Shown piece by piece: positions 13,636 to 26,691 of a DNA stretch of 64,000 bases. Within the stretch, counting starts at the first letter, position 1, and every line of letters begins with the position of its first letter. A program made the translations under genes and the position numbers. The stretch is from Paralvinella palmiformis. Lineage: Eukaryota; Annelida; Polychaeta; Terebellida; Alvinellidae. The stretch lies in the NCBI GenBank assembly GCA_025642065.1, contig JAODUP010000187.1:208501-272500 (forward strand). The letters are read 5' to 3'. The notes beneath the pieces were generated by a model. It saw nothing but the letters and a program-made list of their open reading frames with translations, had not been told where the DNA came from and ran no database searches.

Positions 13636-14953
13636 CATACCACAAATCTATATATTGAATTAGTTAATCTACAAGCCATTGTTATATTCAAGTCTAAAAA
13701 TAGTCAACAGAATTTTGTATCTCAAAATCACAAATGAAACTTATGAAAAACTAACACTTGATCCAGAACCCCTTAGTGGCTTCCCTGAAATCTTACTATA
13801 ACCAGATCCATTTGCTAACATAAATCCAAACAACAACACAACTCCCACCTTGAGTTTGTAACATAATAAGCCACTCTGGGAACTTCATCTAATAATCTGT
13901 TACCATTAACATGATCCAGAGACGTCCTGGATATGGGGAAGCCATTTCTCTGGAGAACATCTTAAATCACCTGCCGCTAACATCCTAAAATGGCCAATTC
14001 TCTACCGTTTTATGTATTTCCAGTGAGCTGGTGTCCACCCAGTGGCTTGCTATGGCTCATTAATTTGGTGGCTGAATTCAAGGGAAATAGCTGTACAGAA
14101 TATCCTGTCTCTTCACTGGATCCAGAATGTTCCAGTGTTCTGCATAAAGACGTTCCATGTATCCTGTCAATGAAAATTATTCTTATTCTGGAAAACCCAG
14201 GACTAAGATAGTTTAGACATCTCCATGCCATAAACCGTTATTCCTGGAAGAATCCTGGTAACTAGAGTAAACGAATGTTAAACAACTCCTGGTTGGTATA
14301 GGTTGATGTCCGTTGTCTGGGCAGGCACTGTTAACCAACAAAAATGTCATCACCAACTCATCACTAACTATAAGTCCGCCACCACGGCTTCATGGCGACC
14401 ATCTTCAACATCCTATCATCGTTAACTTCCGATGACATTATCCAGTTTGATTACCCAAAAGAAGAAATTGAAAAACCTTGGAAATTTGTGATTATAGTTA
14501 TATTATAAACAGTTCAATTACACCAACACACACATACACACATAGTGTGTGGTGTGTGTTTGTTTTACAAACATTAGGATCATTTTAGTATCACAGAATA
14601 AGTGAAAGTTTTAAAACATGAGATGTCTGTTTTAATAAGGAAACAATCACAGAAAGCGCCTATAAATCGGTGAGGTTATACATGCTACACTGTATCTTAC
14701 CTAACAAATTAGTAAATTGTGTAATAGCTTATTTGTTTATTCTAATGACTTTACAAGACAGAGTTGGCATGACCCTACATGTCCTTTTGGATAAAGCTGT
14801 CTACAAGGTCGAACTGTTCCGTTCCCGTAGGGGCCAAAACAAGCCGAAAATTGTGACACGAGGCATGGATTGCCTTAAAGCCGTAGCCGCTCGCTCCACT
14901 AGGTGTCACTCTCATCGGGTCAGGTAATCAGCGACCCCTGTCGACGATAAGAA

Positions 14954-15000
14954 AGCTTTACATTCTGCTGCGCGACCCTAGAGGGCGCTAAAGTAAAGCT
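14954..15000 (+). promoter_or_regulatory. CTCF-like core inside a weak hairpin
   Basis: ACCCTAGAGGGCGC at 14975-14988 matches the bilaterian CTCF core CCASYAGRKGGCRS at 12 of 14 places by eye. It is flanked by AGCTTTAC (14954) and GTAAAGCT (14993), which could pair. One site of this size is only suggestive. Confidence 0.3.
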
Positions 15001-15197
15001 CTTAGCTGGAGCTTCATGGAGTCCTCTGTCATCATTCTAGATACTGAGCGTGATACATAATACAACACCAGAGATCATGGCTGTAATAGTGACATCCAGA
15101 ATGGGGAGAACGAACACACACACACAACCACACACAACTAAATAGAACTACATAAAACAGAAGCATACAATATAGGCCTATACATAATTCAACAAGT

Positions 15198-15198
15198 T

Positions 15199-15241
<43 letters not shown>
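15198..15241. repeat. (TA)n(TG)n compound microsatellite
   Basis: A TA run changes to a TG run at about 15224. Confidence 0.9.
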
Positions 15242-15759
15242 TACAGTTACTCTGAATACTCAGGTAATGGAGAGGCTGCTGTAGTAGCACAGGTATTGTT
15301 GGGAAATGTCTGAATAACCTTAAGTGGAGGGGAGGCATGAAGGAGGTGAGAGTTTGATATGTCTGAAAGTTTTGAGATATCAGAATAGAAACACAAATGA
15401 AGAGTGGTCGACGTGACATACCACGCGAAATGATCTATAATGGAAACAGGCCACTGGATAGTAATTTCTCAGCTAGCATGACATCATCTACCACTAAATA
15501 CGCAGTATCCTGAAACACAGTTGACAGAATCACCATATCCTGGTATCCATCTGTGAGATGACAGTGTCCCACCTAAACCTGCAAGGGGGTATTGGGGGGT
15601 GGGTGGTTAATAATCAATAGTTCCAGCAATAATGGGCTCACTGTGGCCCCATCTAATTCGTGGCGGTCGCACAAGGTGTCAGCACAGCATCTCCATCCAG
15701 TAGACTGATCCCTTGTTACATACTGCCAGGTATATCAACGGATCTACAACCAGTCTCTC

Positions 15760-15781
15760 AGTGTGTGTGTGTGTGTGTGTT
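15760..15781. repeat. (GT)n microsatellite
   Basis: About ten GT units. Confidence 0.85.
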
Positions 15782-16511
15782 ATAGTCATATTAGTATTGT
15801 ACCGGTCGAATACGTTTATGTTGTACTAGACACACTAACCACGCCCTCCCTGGTTGGATCAGGAAAATCACAGGCTGCTTTCTCCCACCTATTATACCCC
15901 CTCCCGAATATGTCATCCCTTTAATACTCCAATAAATATTGCGCCTTAAATCACATTATTTCGCCACCAACATCGCTAAGTCTCTAATGCGGAACATGGT
16001 CAGAGAACAATTTCTTAAACAATTCCACTCTCGTCACGTCTAAAAAGATGCATCAAGTGGCTGATGTTGAATATTCATGTCTAAGACATCTCATCCTAAT
16101 TTACATTCAGTTATTGCCAATCACAGAAGATTTGACCACGTATTACCAGCAATCAGGTGTCTATCATCATTTTTGGTCTTCAGAATCAAGGATACAGTGG
16201 TAAATAAATAAATTCAAACAATCCGTTGTACTCAGCTCCAGCAAACAATTGAAGCTGAAATGTACCATTCTGGATCTAACCACTAGATATCAGCATGATA
16301 AACAAAATCCTATACTCATCTTCTGGTTAAGGAAGTATTTAAAATTCTATAATAATAATAACTTTGACACACAGTGCATTTTGTTATCAGTTCAAACCTA
16401 ACATCTCTCTAAAACCTGTAGAAATCAAAGCACAAAACAGTCCTTCCAAAAAACGCAGTTTACTATCACCGTGTATCCGTGCTAATAATAATAACAACAA
16501 TAAAGGGCACT

Positions 16512-16678
16512 CTGATACCACAGTAGTTAGAGCAACGTGCTTCAAACCTCCGGGCTGTGGGTTCAAATCTGGGTCATGCCTGTGTTTGTGGGATGTTTCT
16601 CTACATACTAGCCCCTCGGCCACATGTCACCGGATGTGACCAGTGCCAAGGCTTAACAAACAAAATAATAATAAACAT
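16512..16678 (+). mobile_element. SINE family A, copy 2
   Basis: The head has GTAGTTAGAGCAACGTGC at 16523, a partial A box, and a good B box GGGTTCAAATCTGG at 16559. The body then follows family A: TCATGCCTGTGTTTGTGGGAT and GATGTGACCAGTGCCAAGG. It ends in AACAAACAAAATAATAATAA, a tail like that of copy 3. Orientation is the same as the other family A copies in the window. Confidence 0.75.
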
Positions 16679-18457
16679 CAATGTTTTGAAATTTAGCATC
16701 TGGACACCTAAGATACAGCCCACAAATGTCATAACTGATTACAAATGGCTTCACATAATATGATCATTGTGTGAAGTTTAGTTCCGATCTGGGAATAAGT
16801 TCAGGAGTGTCCAGTGTCCAGCAAGCGTTCATATCATAACTGTAAACTTAGATAATAGCGTCAGGATAGAAAAATATTTACAAAGATAGTTGGTCTTATG
16901 AGGGTATCCGAGAGTCGTATATCTTTGTCTAATATATCCCTTGATGGTCACACAGACACACACACACACTAGTGAGACATTAATATACGTCTCGGCATGA
17001 AAAAACTGCTTCTCTACATTTAGTCTCCTAATGAATCATCCATAGGTTGTATTAACGATTCCCGATGTTATGTGCCAGCGCCTTATCCCCTCCCACACAG
17101 AGGCAGTAAAGGAGATGTGGACAGTAAACGGATAAACGGATAGATTGGTGGATGGATCAACAGACAAACGCATATATTGTAGAAAGATAGGCAGATATTT
17201 AGACTTTGAAATACATATTTTTAGTATCGTAAATACAGACCATGACAGACGTATTACACTTGATTTGCATATAAACTACTATTACCCTGTATCTTGTATC
17301 CCCCAGACACCTATTATACAAGGTGGTATATTATACTAATCACCCTAGCACCCACTGTGCCCGCTCACACAATGCCCTGCCCACCAATATTGTGTTATCC
17401 ATCCATTACACCACCCAATTTCCAGTAAAACCACCCACTCTAAGCACCCACTCTACCACCCAGTATCCTAACTGCAATTTCTCTCACTGGGGGAGTTTTA
17501 ATTACTCATTTGTGGCTCAGTAAACTTGGGAGTACATTAAAGATCGTAACGTTGTCATTGATTTCAAACTGTGTATGGTACTTCAAGTATTCGCCACCAT
17601 TACACCATCATATTCGTCTATATGATAGATAGCCTCAATGTACAGTATAACTTGACACTGTATCCAGACCAGCAATAAGACACTTTCTAGCCATTAATTT
17701 TATCAAATGGGTTCAAATGAATAAAACAATCGTGGAAAGTCGTTGGCCAGTCTCACAAGGTGATGGACATATTTTATGCCAATAAACAACTAACTCTATG
17801 TTGCATTTGCTTCTGACAATACATTGATATCCCAGAAATGGCAAATTATAATATACCAATAATCCAGTCACTATAGATAGGTCACTTGGCTGACCCGATT
17901 TGACAGCTTACACCACTGGCACATTTACCAGACTAGCTGTGCTGCTGAGATATGTCTTCAACCTGTTTCATCCTACATGAACATTTGGTGAACAGGTTTT
18001 AGCCCAAATATCTTATAGCACATGAATGGAATTGATTTAACTAATATTATCTATCTATCTGTATAGCTATTTTATTTAGCATTATTGTAAAACAGTGAAA
18101 ACAGAATTAAAACAAGTTCTAGCTCACACAGTAGAACACATTAATTCTCAGTTGTACCCTGATGAGAGGAAGTTCAACATTGACAAGTGAGAGCACATTT
18201 ACTGTGAAATCTTCCATCAATTAATGTTTTATTAATGATCATTTCTAATTCTAATTGTTATAATCATCCAATATTGTTCACATTATTATCAAACAATATT
18301 TTATTGGCTCCATTTTACCATAAGTTATTTAGGACAGTTATAAAATTATATCAATGGTGTAGGTTCAGGATATAAGGCAGTGGACATAGTTTTAACTAGG
18401 TCATAGGAATAGACAGGTTTTATGTCCAAGGAACCAAAAAATGACCAAGGAACAGAA

Positions 18458-19309
18458 ATTATTGTAATCATAAGTTAAAACACTTGAGCCCATTATTGTA
18501 AACAAAAGTTAAAACACTTGAGCCCATCATTGTAAACAGAAGTTAAAACACGTCAGCCCATTATTGTAAACAGAAGTTAAAACGCTTGAGCCCATTATTG
18601 TAAACAGAAGTTAAAACACTTGAGCCCACTATTGTAAACAGAAGTTAAAACACTTGAGCCCATTATTGTAATCATAAGTTAAAATACTTGAGCCCATTAT
18701 TGTAATCATAAGTTAAAACACTTGAGCCCATTATTGTAAACAAAAGTTAAAACACCAGCCCATTATTGTAAACAGAAGTTAAAACACTTGAGCCTATTAT
18801 TGTAATCATAAGTTAAAACACTTGAGCCCATTATTGTAAACAGAAGTTAAAACACTTGAGCCCATTATTGTAATCATAAGTTAAAACACTTGAGCCCATT
18901 ATTGTAAACAAAAGTTAAAACACTTGAGCCCATTATTGTAAACAGAAGTTAAAACACTTGAGCCCATTGTTGTAAACAGAAGTTAAAACACTTGAGCCCA
19001 TTATTGTAAACAAAAGTTAAAACACCAGCCCATTATTGTAAACAGAAGTTAAAACGCTTGAGCCCATTATTGTAAACAGAAGTTAAAACGCTTGAGCCCA
19101 TTATTGTAAACAGAAGTTAAAACACTTGAGCCCATTATTGTAAACAGAAGTTAAAACACTTGAGCCCATTATTGTAAACAAAAGTTAAAACACCAGCCCA
19201 TTATTGTAAACAGAAGTTAAAACGCTTGAGCCCATTATTGTAAACAGAAGTTAAAACGCTTGAGCCCATTATTGTAAACAGAAGTTAAAACACTTCAGCC
19301 CATTATTGT
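18458..19309. repeat. 34-bp minisatellite, about 25 units, with 168-bp higher-order repeat
   Basis: The unit contains CCCATTATTGTAAACAGAAG and TTAAAACACTTGAG. Units vary at one spot (AAACAG, AAACAA or AATCAT) and some carry CGCTTGAG or a 2-base-shorter CACCAG junction. The short junction occurs at 19023 and again at 19191, and the variants that follow repeat in the same order, so the right part is a five-unit, 168-base higher-order repeat. No unique spacers are present. Confidence 0.95.
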
Positions 19310-19755
19310 TAGAGAGAACAACAAAGATTAATGATTCAATCAGACTTCTGGTACTCAATTATAATGAATCTTCATCAGCTAAGAACTAGGAAAGAGTGAC
19401 TGATGTTTCTGGTCGATCTTATATTTATTCATCTGTCTCTACCAAGATGCCCGTAGTGATGATCAATATGTGAGCTGTTAGATTGCCTTAACTTTGTAAA
19501 TAATGAAATAGAGAAGTTTATAAGTACACTATGTGTTTACAAACATGACAAATGTGGAATACAAAATGTGTTATATTTGGTACGCTGTAGCGCCTTATAG
19601 AATCACGTGAGGAAGGGTTGAGTTAATAGTCTCTCATCAAGTAGGTCAAAGCAGGATCTATACTGAATGGGTTCGCTGATGCTGTACCCAATACATGCAT
19701 CAACCTTTGCTTATAATATGTCCCTGTGTATTGTGTGACTGTGGAGATTGGTGTG

Positions 19756-19757
<2 letters not shown>

Positions 19758-19802
<45 letters not shown>
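19758..19802. repeat. (AT)n microsatellite
   Basis: About 22 clean AT units. Confidence 0.95.
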
Positions 19803-19803
<1 letters not shown>

Positions 19804-20802
19804 CATTATATTACTAGCAAACAGGTTTCATCACACCTAGCTCTTTCTTCAAATAGAAATGCATTTTATCTACTTATAACATATGATCTAATATACAAAC
19901 ATTTATTACTTTTACTAGAAAAGGGCATAAAATTATATTGTAATTATAGCGCCACAGAATAGTCGTAATTCAACAACCACATTGTTGGTTGTAAGTAAAT
20001 CTAAAGCTCTCAATCTACACAGATTATTAACAGCGAGCAGTCTTTATAAAATCTAATAAATATGTTTTGGTAAAAATAAAACTGTACAACAATATAGTGA
20101 TTATGAGGAAATTATGTGTGAAATTATACGTTTACAAGGCATGCATAAACACCTGACAAAGTGTGTGTTTGTTCCACATGTCCTTATATATATATATATA
20201 TATATCACAAGTCCAATGAGAGTTCACAGTAATCTGGATCCGGACCTAGTTATTTTAGGTGGAAGTGATCCAGAATTGTTAACTCTACCTAGATAATATA
20301 ATTTATTCAAGAAAAGTAAAGAATACATGAGCCCAGATGTGGATATTATCGTGACATATCTAGATTCCTAGTCACCTTCAGTGGGTGTCCGGAACACATA
20401 CGGTCAACCTCACAATTTGATACTTCCTCTTCCTGTACAATCCAGATTTGATATCCGGAAGTAAACCCTAATCTAGATTAGTTGGTTATCAGGTCACTTC
20501 AATGTGCTGAGAGACATGAGGTGATTAGAATACCATAGTTTCTACTCTCTCTCACTGATGCTAGTCTGACCTAAATGGTTGTGTCACAAAACCTCTTATA
20601 CCTTCATTCTAATACTAGCATGGATACCAACATAATAAGGAGAGAAACCAATATAACCTTGGAAATGAATACCATGCATCCCCATACTTCTACACGCTAT
20701 CACCCGGGATGTGACACATTTGACACTATTATCATATCAAGAAAAACAGACCCTGTGATCAGCATAAGAATATAAGAACATAATACATTATGCTACCCAC
20801 AA

Positions 20803-20804
<2 letters not shown>

Positions 20805-20839
<35 letters not shown>

Positions 20840-20851
20840 GGGGGGAGGGGT
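20805..20851. repeat. (TA)n followed by G-rich run
   Basis: TA units end at a GGGGGGGAGGGG run that abuts the start of SINE family B copy 1. Confidence 0.9.
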
Positions 20852-20998
20852 TCTACCACCCGTGTCCGAATCTCTGCCTGGGCATATCTGAAAGGTGTTT
20901 CATCTTTGATTTCGCTTCATTACCTTTGGGGGTCGCTCGGCCCATTTAGCCTACAATGTGCACATAAATGGCCGTAAAACATCAATCATCATCATCAT

Positions 20999-21004
<6 letters not shown>
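20848..21004 (+). mobile_element. SINE family B, copy 1, with ATC tail
   Basis: The B-box remnant GTGTCCGAATCTCTG at about 20862 leads into a body shared with copies at 28.8 and 63.0 kb: AAGGTGTTTCATCTTTGATT, CGCTTCATTACCTTTGGGGG, TCGCTCGGCCCATTTAGCC, then ATGTGCACATAAATGGCCG. It ends in (ATC)n that runs straight into a long (AT)n and (CT)n tract, suggesting the SINE tail seeded the microsatellite. The 5' end is cut by an AT repeat and a G run. Confidence 0.75.
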
Positions 21005-21047
<43 letters not shown>

Positions 21048-21054
21048 CTTAACT

Positions 21055-21089
<35 letters not shown>
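20983..21089. repeat. (ATC)n(AT)n then (CT)n compound microsatellite
   Basis: It begins as the ATC tail of SINE family B copy 1, becomes (AT) to about 21045, and after a 13-base gap turns into (CT)16. Confidence 0.95.
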
Positions 21090-21594
21090 GAGAAAACAGT
21101 TGATCACAACATATTTGTCTACATCCTGGCAAAACATTTATTGTGGCAATTTCCAAACAGGGACGTACATAGTACTATATACTGAAGGAAAACATGTTTA
21201 GCTGGCTACTAGAGTAATGAAAGCTTGACAAATGTGGGATATTCTGGTCTAACGTCAATGTGTGGTAATTAATTACGTAGTATGTCTCAGGTATTTCTCA
21301 CAGGGTTATTACTTTTGAAATAGTAATGATAGAAACTCTTTGTGAACATTCTACAAATTGGGTGTTGTTTGAAAGGAAATAAAGACAAACAAAGGGGGGC
21401 GTTCAGAAGATTTTGCACAGATGATAATTATCACACATTCTTCCCCAATAAGTGTTTGTTTGTGTGTGTGCGTGTGTAATGGTTTCATAAAATTACTTTC
21501 AGTTATGCTGATGTTTAATTCAATAATTGACACTGACGGCAAAGGTGGTTGCAAATATATAGGTAAAATAGTGTAGATGCAGGCATGTGCACTT

Positions 21595-21595
<1 letters not shown>

Positions 21596-21639
<44 letters not shown>

Positions 21640-21660
21640 ACACACACACAATATATATAT
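21596..21660. repeat. (CA)n with short (TA)n
   Basis: About 25 CA units with one break near 21639, then ATATATATA. Confidence 0.9.
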
Positions 21661-21999
21661 AGATTTTTTTACCTAGAATAACACCCCCTTCTTGTCTAAT
21701 CCCTGAGGCAGTTAGCAGCCTTACTTCACTTAATTATTCTAATTACCATCACTGACCCAGTTTCCTGACTTAATTAGGCTAACCTTCCCATGATGCCATT
21801 AACACCAGGACAAGCTATATAATTAAATTAAGATATTTCAGACACCTTGTATATCTTGGGATTATAGTTTGTCCAGAAAATGAGCTTTGTCTACATCAGT
21901 AACTGGTCTAGGTAATCAAAACAAAGTGGTGAGATTGTCTATAAAATAACACAGATACATAAACATCAGATTTGGACAGTTACAGTTACGCACACCATG

Positions 22000-22001
<2 letters not shown>

Positions 22002-22034
<33 letters not shown>
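22002..22034. repeat. (ATC)n microsatellite
   Basis: Ten ATC units. The preceding 100 bases show no SINE family B body, so its origin is unclear. Confidence 0.9.
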
Positions 22035-22035
<1 letters not shown>

Positions 22036-23972
22036 TACACATGACAACGCGTTTTGTTATGGGTTGATGAGAAATTATAGGTCAATAACATTTTTAGCCT
22101 TTTAAATTGATAACAAAACTGATGCTAGTTTAAATAAATGATTATTCAGGGAATGTTTTGAGAAGCTACTTCCTAGTAATATAAGCATACAGATAATTCT
22201 TGAGTCCTGCTTTTGGGGTGATATAAAAGGGTTTCAATGATACGGTATCTGCATAAAGTCATTAAATGTTTGTTACCTGTACCATCCTAACATTGTGAAG
22301 ATTTATGTAACTAGTCTGAGAATGTTTATGTTTCTGGCAATTGCCTCCAGATATCACTTGGTATCTGGGATATAACACTGATGACCTCTTGACCTCTCTG
22401 ATTGCTACTGATTTGCTCAGATTCCCTCAGGCAAGTGACTCTGGATCATCAAATATTTCTTGTATGAGCATATACATTTGGGGGAGGGGGGGGGTCAACA
22501 CGCCAGCGTATGCATGCAATCATAGACTATAAAATGGGACTAATGCTTATCTAATAAATCAATGGCCGACAATTACATAACCTTTTAAAAAAACCTCCCT
22601 AAAATTAATTACCACTCATCAGCTGACTGCATCAAGCTATCAAGCAATAATATACCTATAGTTTTATATTGAAATGATTATGTATTTGTAGCCACAGTCG
22701 GTATTTATTGTGGCTGCCATCCTCGTAAATGGGAACAGTTCATTATGTAACATACCTCTTAATCATGTCATCACATTAACACATTTCAACAAAACATATA
22801 TCCTCAATGCACAAAGCTATAAAGTACAAAGGTTTTTGCCTTATAAATTTAAACTCTTTAGTCACATAATGAAGCAGGCATTTATTTCCTTAGTAAATCC
22901 AAGGGATGTATAAAATACCAGGGACTGTGCTCATACTTAACATCATCTGATTCTCACAATAACAAGCACTTATGACACCAAAGGCCTGATACATACTTTA
23001 TGTTTTGTAGATACAGAAACCCCCCACAAAACATGATTCTGTTAGAGACGCAATGTGAAAAGAGGAGGTATAAAATATGTGTGTGCTGATTCTTCAAAAT
23101 GACAAAACACCTAAAATAAAAACTTTGAATTTGGTTAATTTACTTATTGTTCAATTTCTTATTTTTCCTAAATATATGGGGGTTATTCCACCCCATATTC
23201 GATATCAACGTGATATTAGCGTCTGTCAGTACATAACACAATCTGCTATACCCCTTCTGTATATTATAATCATCTGTAGTAATAGAAATATTAATATTAG
23301 TAGTATTAATGACAGTGGTAGTAATGGAAGTCTGTTTAGTCAGGAATAATTAAATATAATATTTCTGATCACTTTATCATTTTTACATTTATTGAAGCAA
23401 ACAGTTAACATTTAAATTCGGGCTTCTCATTTAATTACAAAGCATAATATCTCATTATGTCTAATACTGAAATACAGAATGTTAAAATGTGTACAATGAA
23501 GTGATAGAAATGAAGAATGTAAGCAAAAAAATCAGATTAAACATTAAAATCAATAAAAAGCCAACATGCTGAGAAACATACTAAATTTGTGGAAAACCTA
23601 ATTTTTTATAATATAATTGAAGAAAGTGGTAAATGCACATATTATCCTCAAATATATAAATAACCATTGAAATGCATGGAAAACAGTGAAGTCTCTGACA
23701 TCCCATAGTAATAACAAATCACAATTAATGACCAGCTTATTTGTAACTCGTTCTGTATATAATTTAGTAATGTAGGTAATAAATTTGCTTATGCTCTCCC
23801 TCCTTCCGATAACTAGTTTAGTAAATATTTAACAAAGACGCACTAATCCAATCTGTATACCTCTCACCAACAGAACCAACCCAAATACTGAAGTCAAAAC
23901 ATAGTAAAAGATCAGGATAATAACACTTCAAAATTTAAACACACACACACACACACAGAGGGGGGGGTGGGT

Positions 23973-24766
23973 CAGCTATCCCCATTAACCCGCCTGTGTT
24001 GCCAGACCACCTCCTCTTAAAGACTGACCTGGACACATATAGGACCCCAGATAGGTCACCAAACCCAAAGAGAGAGAGGGGGGGGTGTCAGCTATCCCCA
24101 TTAACCCGCCTGTGTTGCCAGACCACCTCCTCTTAAAGACTGGCCTGGACACATATAGGACCCCAGATAGGTCACCAAACCCAAAGAGAGAGGGGGGGGG
24201 TGTCAGCTATCCCCATTAACCCGCCTGTGTTGCCAGACCACCTCCTCTTAAAGACTGGCCTGGACACATATAGGACCCCAGAGAGGTCACCAAACCCAGA
24301 GAGAGGGGGGGGGAGTCAGCTATCCCCATTAACCCGCCTGTGTTGCCAGACCACCTCCTCTTAAAGACTGACCTGGACACATATAGGACCCCAGATAGGT
24401 CACCAAACCCAAAGAGAGAGAGGGGGGGGGTGTCAGCTATCCCCATTAACCCGCCTGTGTTGCCAGACCACCTCCTCTTAAAGACTGGCCTGGACACATA
24501 TAGGACCCCAGAGAGGTCACCAAACCCAAAGAGAGAGAGGGGGGGTGAGTCAGCTATCCCTATTAACCCGCCTGTGTTGCCAGACCACCTCCTCTTAAAG
24601 ACTGACCTGGACACATATAGGACCCCAGATAGGTCACCAAACCCAAAGAGAGAGAGGGGGGGGTGTCAGCTATCCCCATTAACCCGCCTGTGTTGCCAGA
24701 CCACCTCCTCTTAAAGACTGGCCTGGACACATATAGGACCCCAGAGAGGTCACCAAACCCAAAGAA
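23973..24766. repeat. 116-bp tandem repeat, seven units, alternating subtypes
   Basis: CAGCTATCCCCATTAACCCG starts units at 23973, 24089, 24204, 24317, 24434, 24551 and 24667, so periods are 113 to 117 bases. Length change is all in the AGAGAGGGGGG run. Two linked sites (GACCTGG with CCAGATAGG, or GGCCTGG with CCAGAGAGG) separate two subtypes, which alternate in the last four units, giving a two-unit higher-order period. Because 117 is three times 39, frames stay open through several units on both strands; I read these as by-products. Confidence 0.95.
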
Positions 24767-25000
24767 TGGCCTTCATTATGCTTATTTACAAATGAAAGAA
24801 TTTTTTTTTATAGATCTATATCCTTTTCATCCAACCTTTCTAGAAATTAGAAAATGTAATATTTAAGAGTTTGCCATTTCTTACAATTACACACAAAAAA
24901 ATTTCATAGTCAAAATTGATATCCAGACAAAGAACAAAGTCTGTATGTGAATGTACTGGTAGTACTAAAATCTGTTAATCATAGGTAGTTAACTTATTAG

Positions 25001-25650
25001 GATATTTTAGACCTAAAGAAAGCATTTGACATAGTAAATAACACAATATTGTTGTAAATACTCAACTATTATAAAACAACATGTTAGTTACCAGTCTTGG
25101 AAAATAAATTGTGGCAGCATTCATAATTTTATTACTTGACTATTAATTTTCATTATATATAAAAATAATCTCACTAAGTCAGTAAAACATTCAAAGTGTA
25201 TCTTATGCCTTGATAATATCACTGTAAGATGTTCTTCAGAAAACACTGATGACGTCATAAAAAATGTACGATGGCTTTAAAACACTGTAGATGATTGGGT
25301 CAATCAATAAATTGACATTAAACATTAGTAAAAACAATTTGGTTATAGTCACAAAATCAGCTGTCAAATGAAATAATAATATATGCATACAATTAGGTTA
25401 TGCCAATATACATGTATTCAGATATGATATTTCTTATAATAATAATCAGTAGACAGCTGGAATCGGATTTTTCATGTTAATTATTGTAAAAGTAAAATGT
25501 GCGGTGGACCATGACGAGTATAAAATAAAACATATTAGATTGTAACCAATTAAAAATGCTATCCTTTAGTTAACTTTACAGTTATGTAAATTATGTAATC
25601 TGGCTACGCATACAACACTGTATTGCCCTTAGATGGAGATGATGTAGTAC
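25001..25650 (+). pseudogene. Non-LTR retrotransposon (LINE) reverse transcriptase relic
   Basis: Short collinear RT motifs in shifting frames identify this. At 25001 the frame reads DILDLKKAFDIVNNTILL, the RT block with the first catalytic Asp. Near 25204-25225 a YA-DNITV remnant replaces the FADDTT catalytic box, with a frame break and Asn in place of the second Asp. Near 25286-25345 VDDWVNQ and a KTNLVIV-like piece match the following thumb region. Near 25428-25500 FLIII and HVNYCKSKM match the FLGVIID and HINYVKSK blocks. A YVNYVIW piece near 25580-25600 fits the PYLNYCNIVW block. The order and spacing are as in Jockey/CR1-type elements; the clade is not resolved. No endonuclease or ORF1 is visible upstream, where the 116-bp array lies. 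The copy is 5'-truncated and heavily mutated. Confidence 0.8.
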
Positions 25651-26647
25651 CATTTTAGAATTTTCAACAGATTATCTACTTCTAATCTGCTCTGTCAGAT
25701 GTTTTCCATGAAGTGGGAGCTGCTACTTGAAATACACAAACGTCATATGATTTGAGTCAAGACACAGCCATTGGTAATGGTATCTGACTGAGGGTCATCT
25801 GAGGTTTCACGATTACTTCCTGCAAGTTACCAAGTTGAGAATATTATATATCTTCTGTTTTGTCACAAAACAGCAAGCTTTAAAACTTCTGCCCCCCCCC
25901 CCCTTTGGAGAGAATGAAGGTTGGTAGTAAGTGAAAAATGCAGTGCTTTAGTTAATGTTATATACTCTGACCGATGCCAGGAATAATTAGTAATAAACAT
26001 TATTAAGAAAGTATTTAATCAAACTGACACACACACACACTAGCCTACATACTCTCCAAATACCCACAGGATCACGCAGTATTATGAATTTTGATATTGT
26101 TCAAATCTCCAAATAATAATTACTTCGCTAAAGATTTAAAGTAAAACTTAGGTTTTAATCACACCACAGAAAAGGCAGCTGGAAAAGTTGGACAAAGCTT
26201 ATATGACCAGGAACATGACATAATCTTATCAGACACAACCTCCCCCTAAACTTCCTCTCCATGATAACGTGTCACATGACAGATTGGTGCTGCTTTAACA
26301 TTTCCGGTTTTAATCAACGTCAATGAACTCTAACTGGCTGCCCTGACTGACCAATGGAAATAATTATAGTAAAATTAACAATTAAAGTAACCTGTTATTC
26401 TCTATCAGTCTTATTTGTGGCTGATATTAATGTGGTAGTTACATAAAAAAAAGGTAACCAGTTTATCTCTGTCAGTGATTTTAGAACTATTAAGCCTAGA
26501 GTTTGTTCTGTCTAACATAATCTCAAAACAAGATTTATTACAGCCAATATGACACAGATTGCTTTTCTTAGCCTAGTTACTGGCTTCATTAAATACCACT
26601 AATTACCAGCTGATATCACTGAATATTCTTAAACACATACTGGATAC

Positions 26648-26691
<44 letters not shown>

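Larger units (their letters stand above)
11100..18450. other. Non-coding DNA
   Basis: Outside the repeats, SINE A copy 2 and the CTCF-like site, this is plain sequence. A patch at 14780-15010 has higher GC than its flanks. A C-rich stretch with CACCCA words lies at 17340-17490. No exon is supported. Confidence 0.55.
19310..23940. other. Non-coding DNA rich in AT microsatellites
   Basis: Holds SINE B copy 1 and five large simple repeats. No coding evidence. Confidence 0.6.

Noticed and set aside
13338..13737. Frames of 97 and 117 codons on opposite strands
   Set aside because: Both depend on the (AT)n tract staying open (Tyr-Ile repeats) and overlap each other; no motif or splice edge.
18458..19309. 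CRISPR-like array
   Set aside because: Units are joined head to tail with no unique spacers, and the genome is eukaryotic; it is a minisatellite.
24216..24714. Repeat-protein frames of 124 and 132 codons
   Set aside because: Open on both strands only because some units of the array are 117 bases long; other units break the frame.
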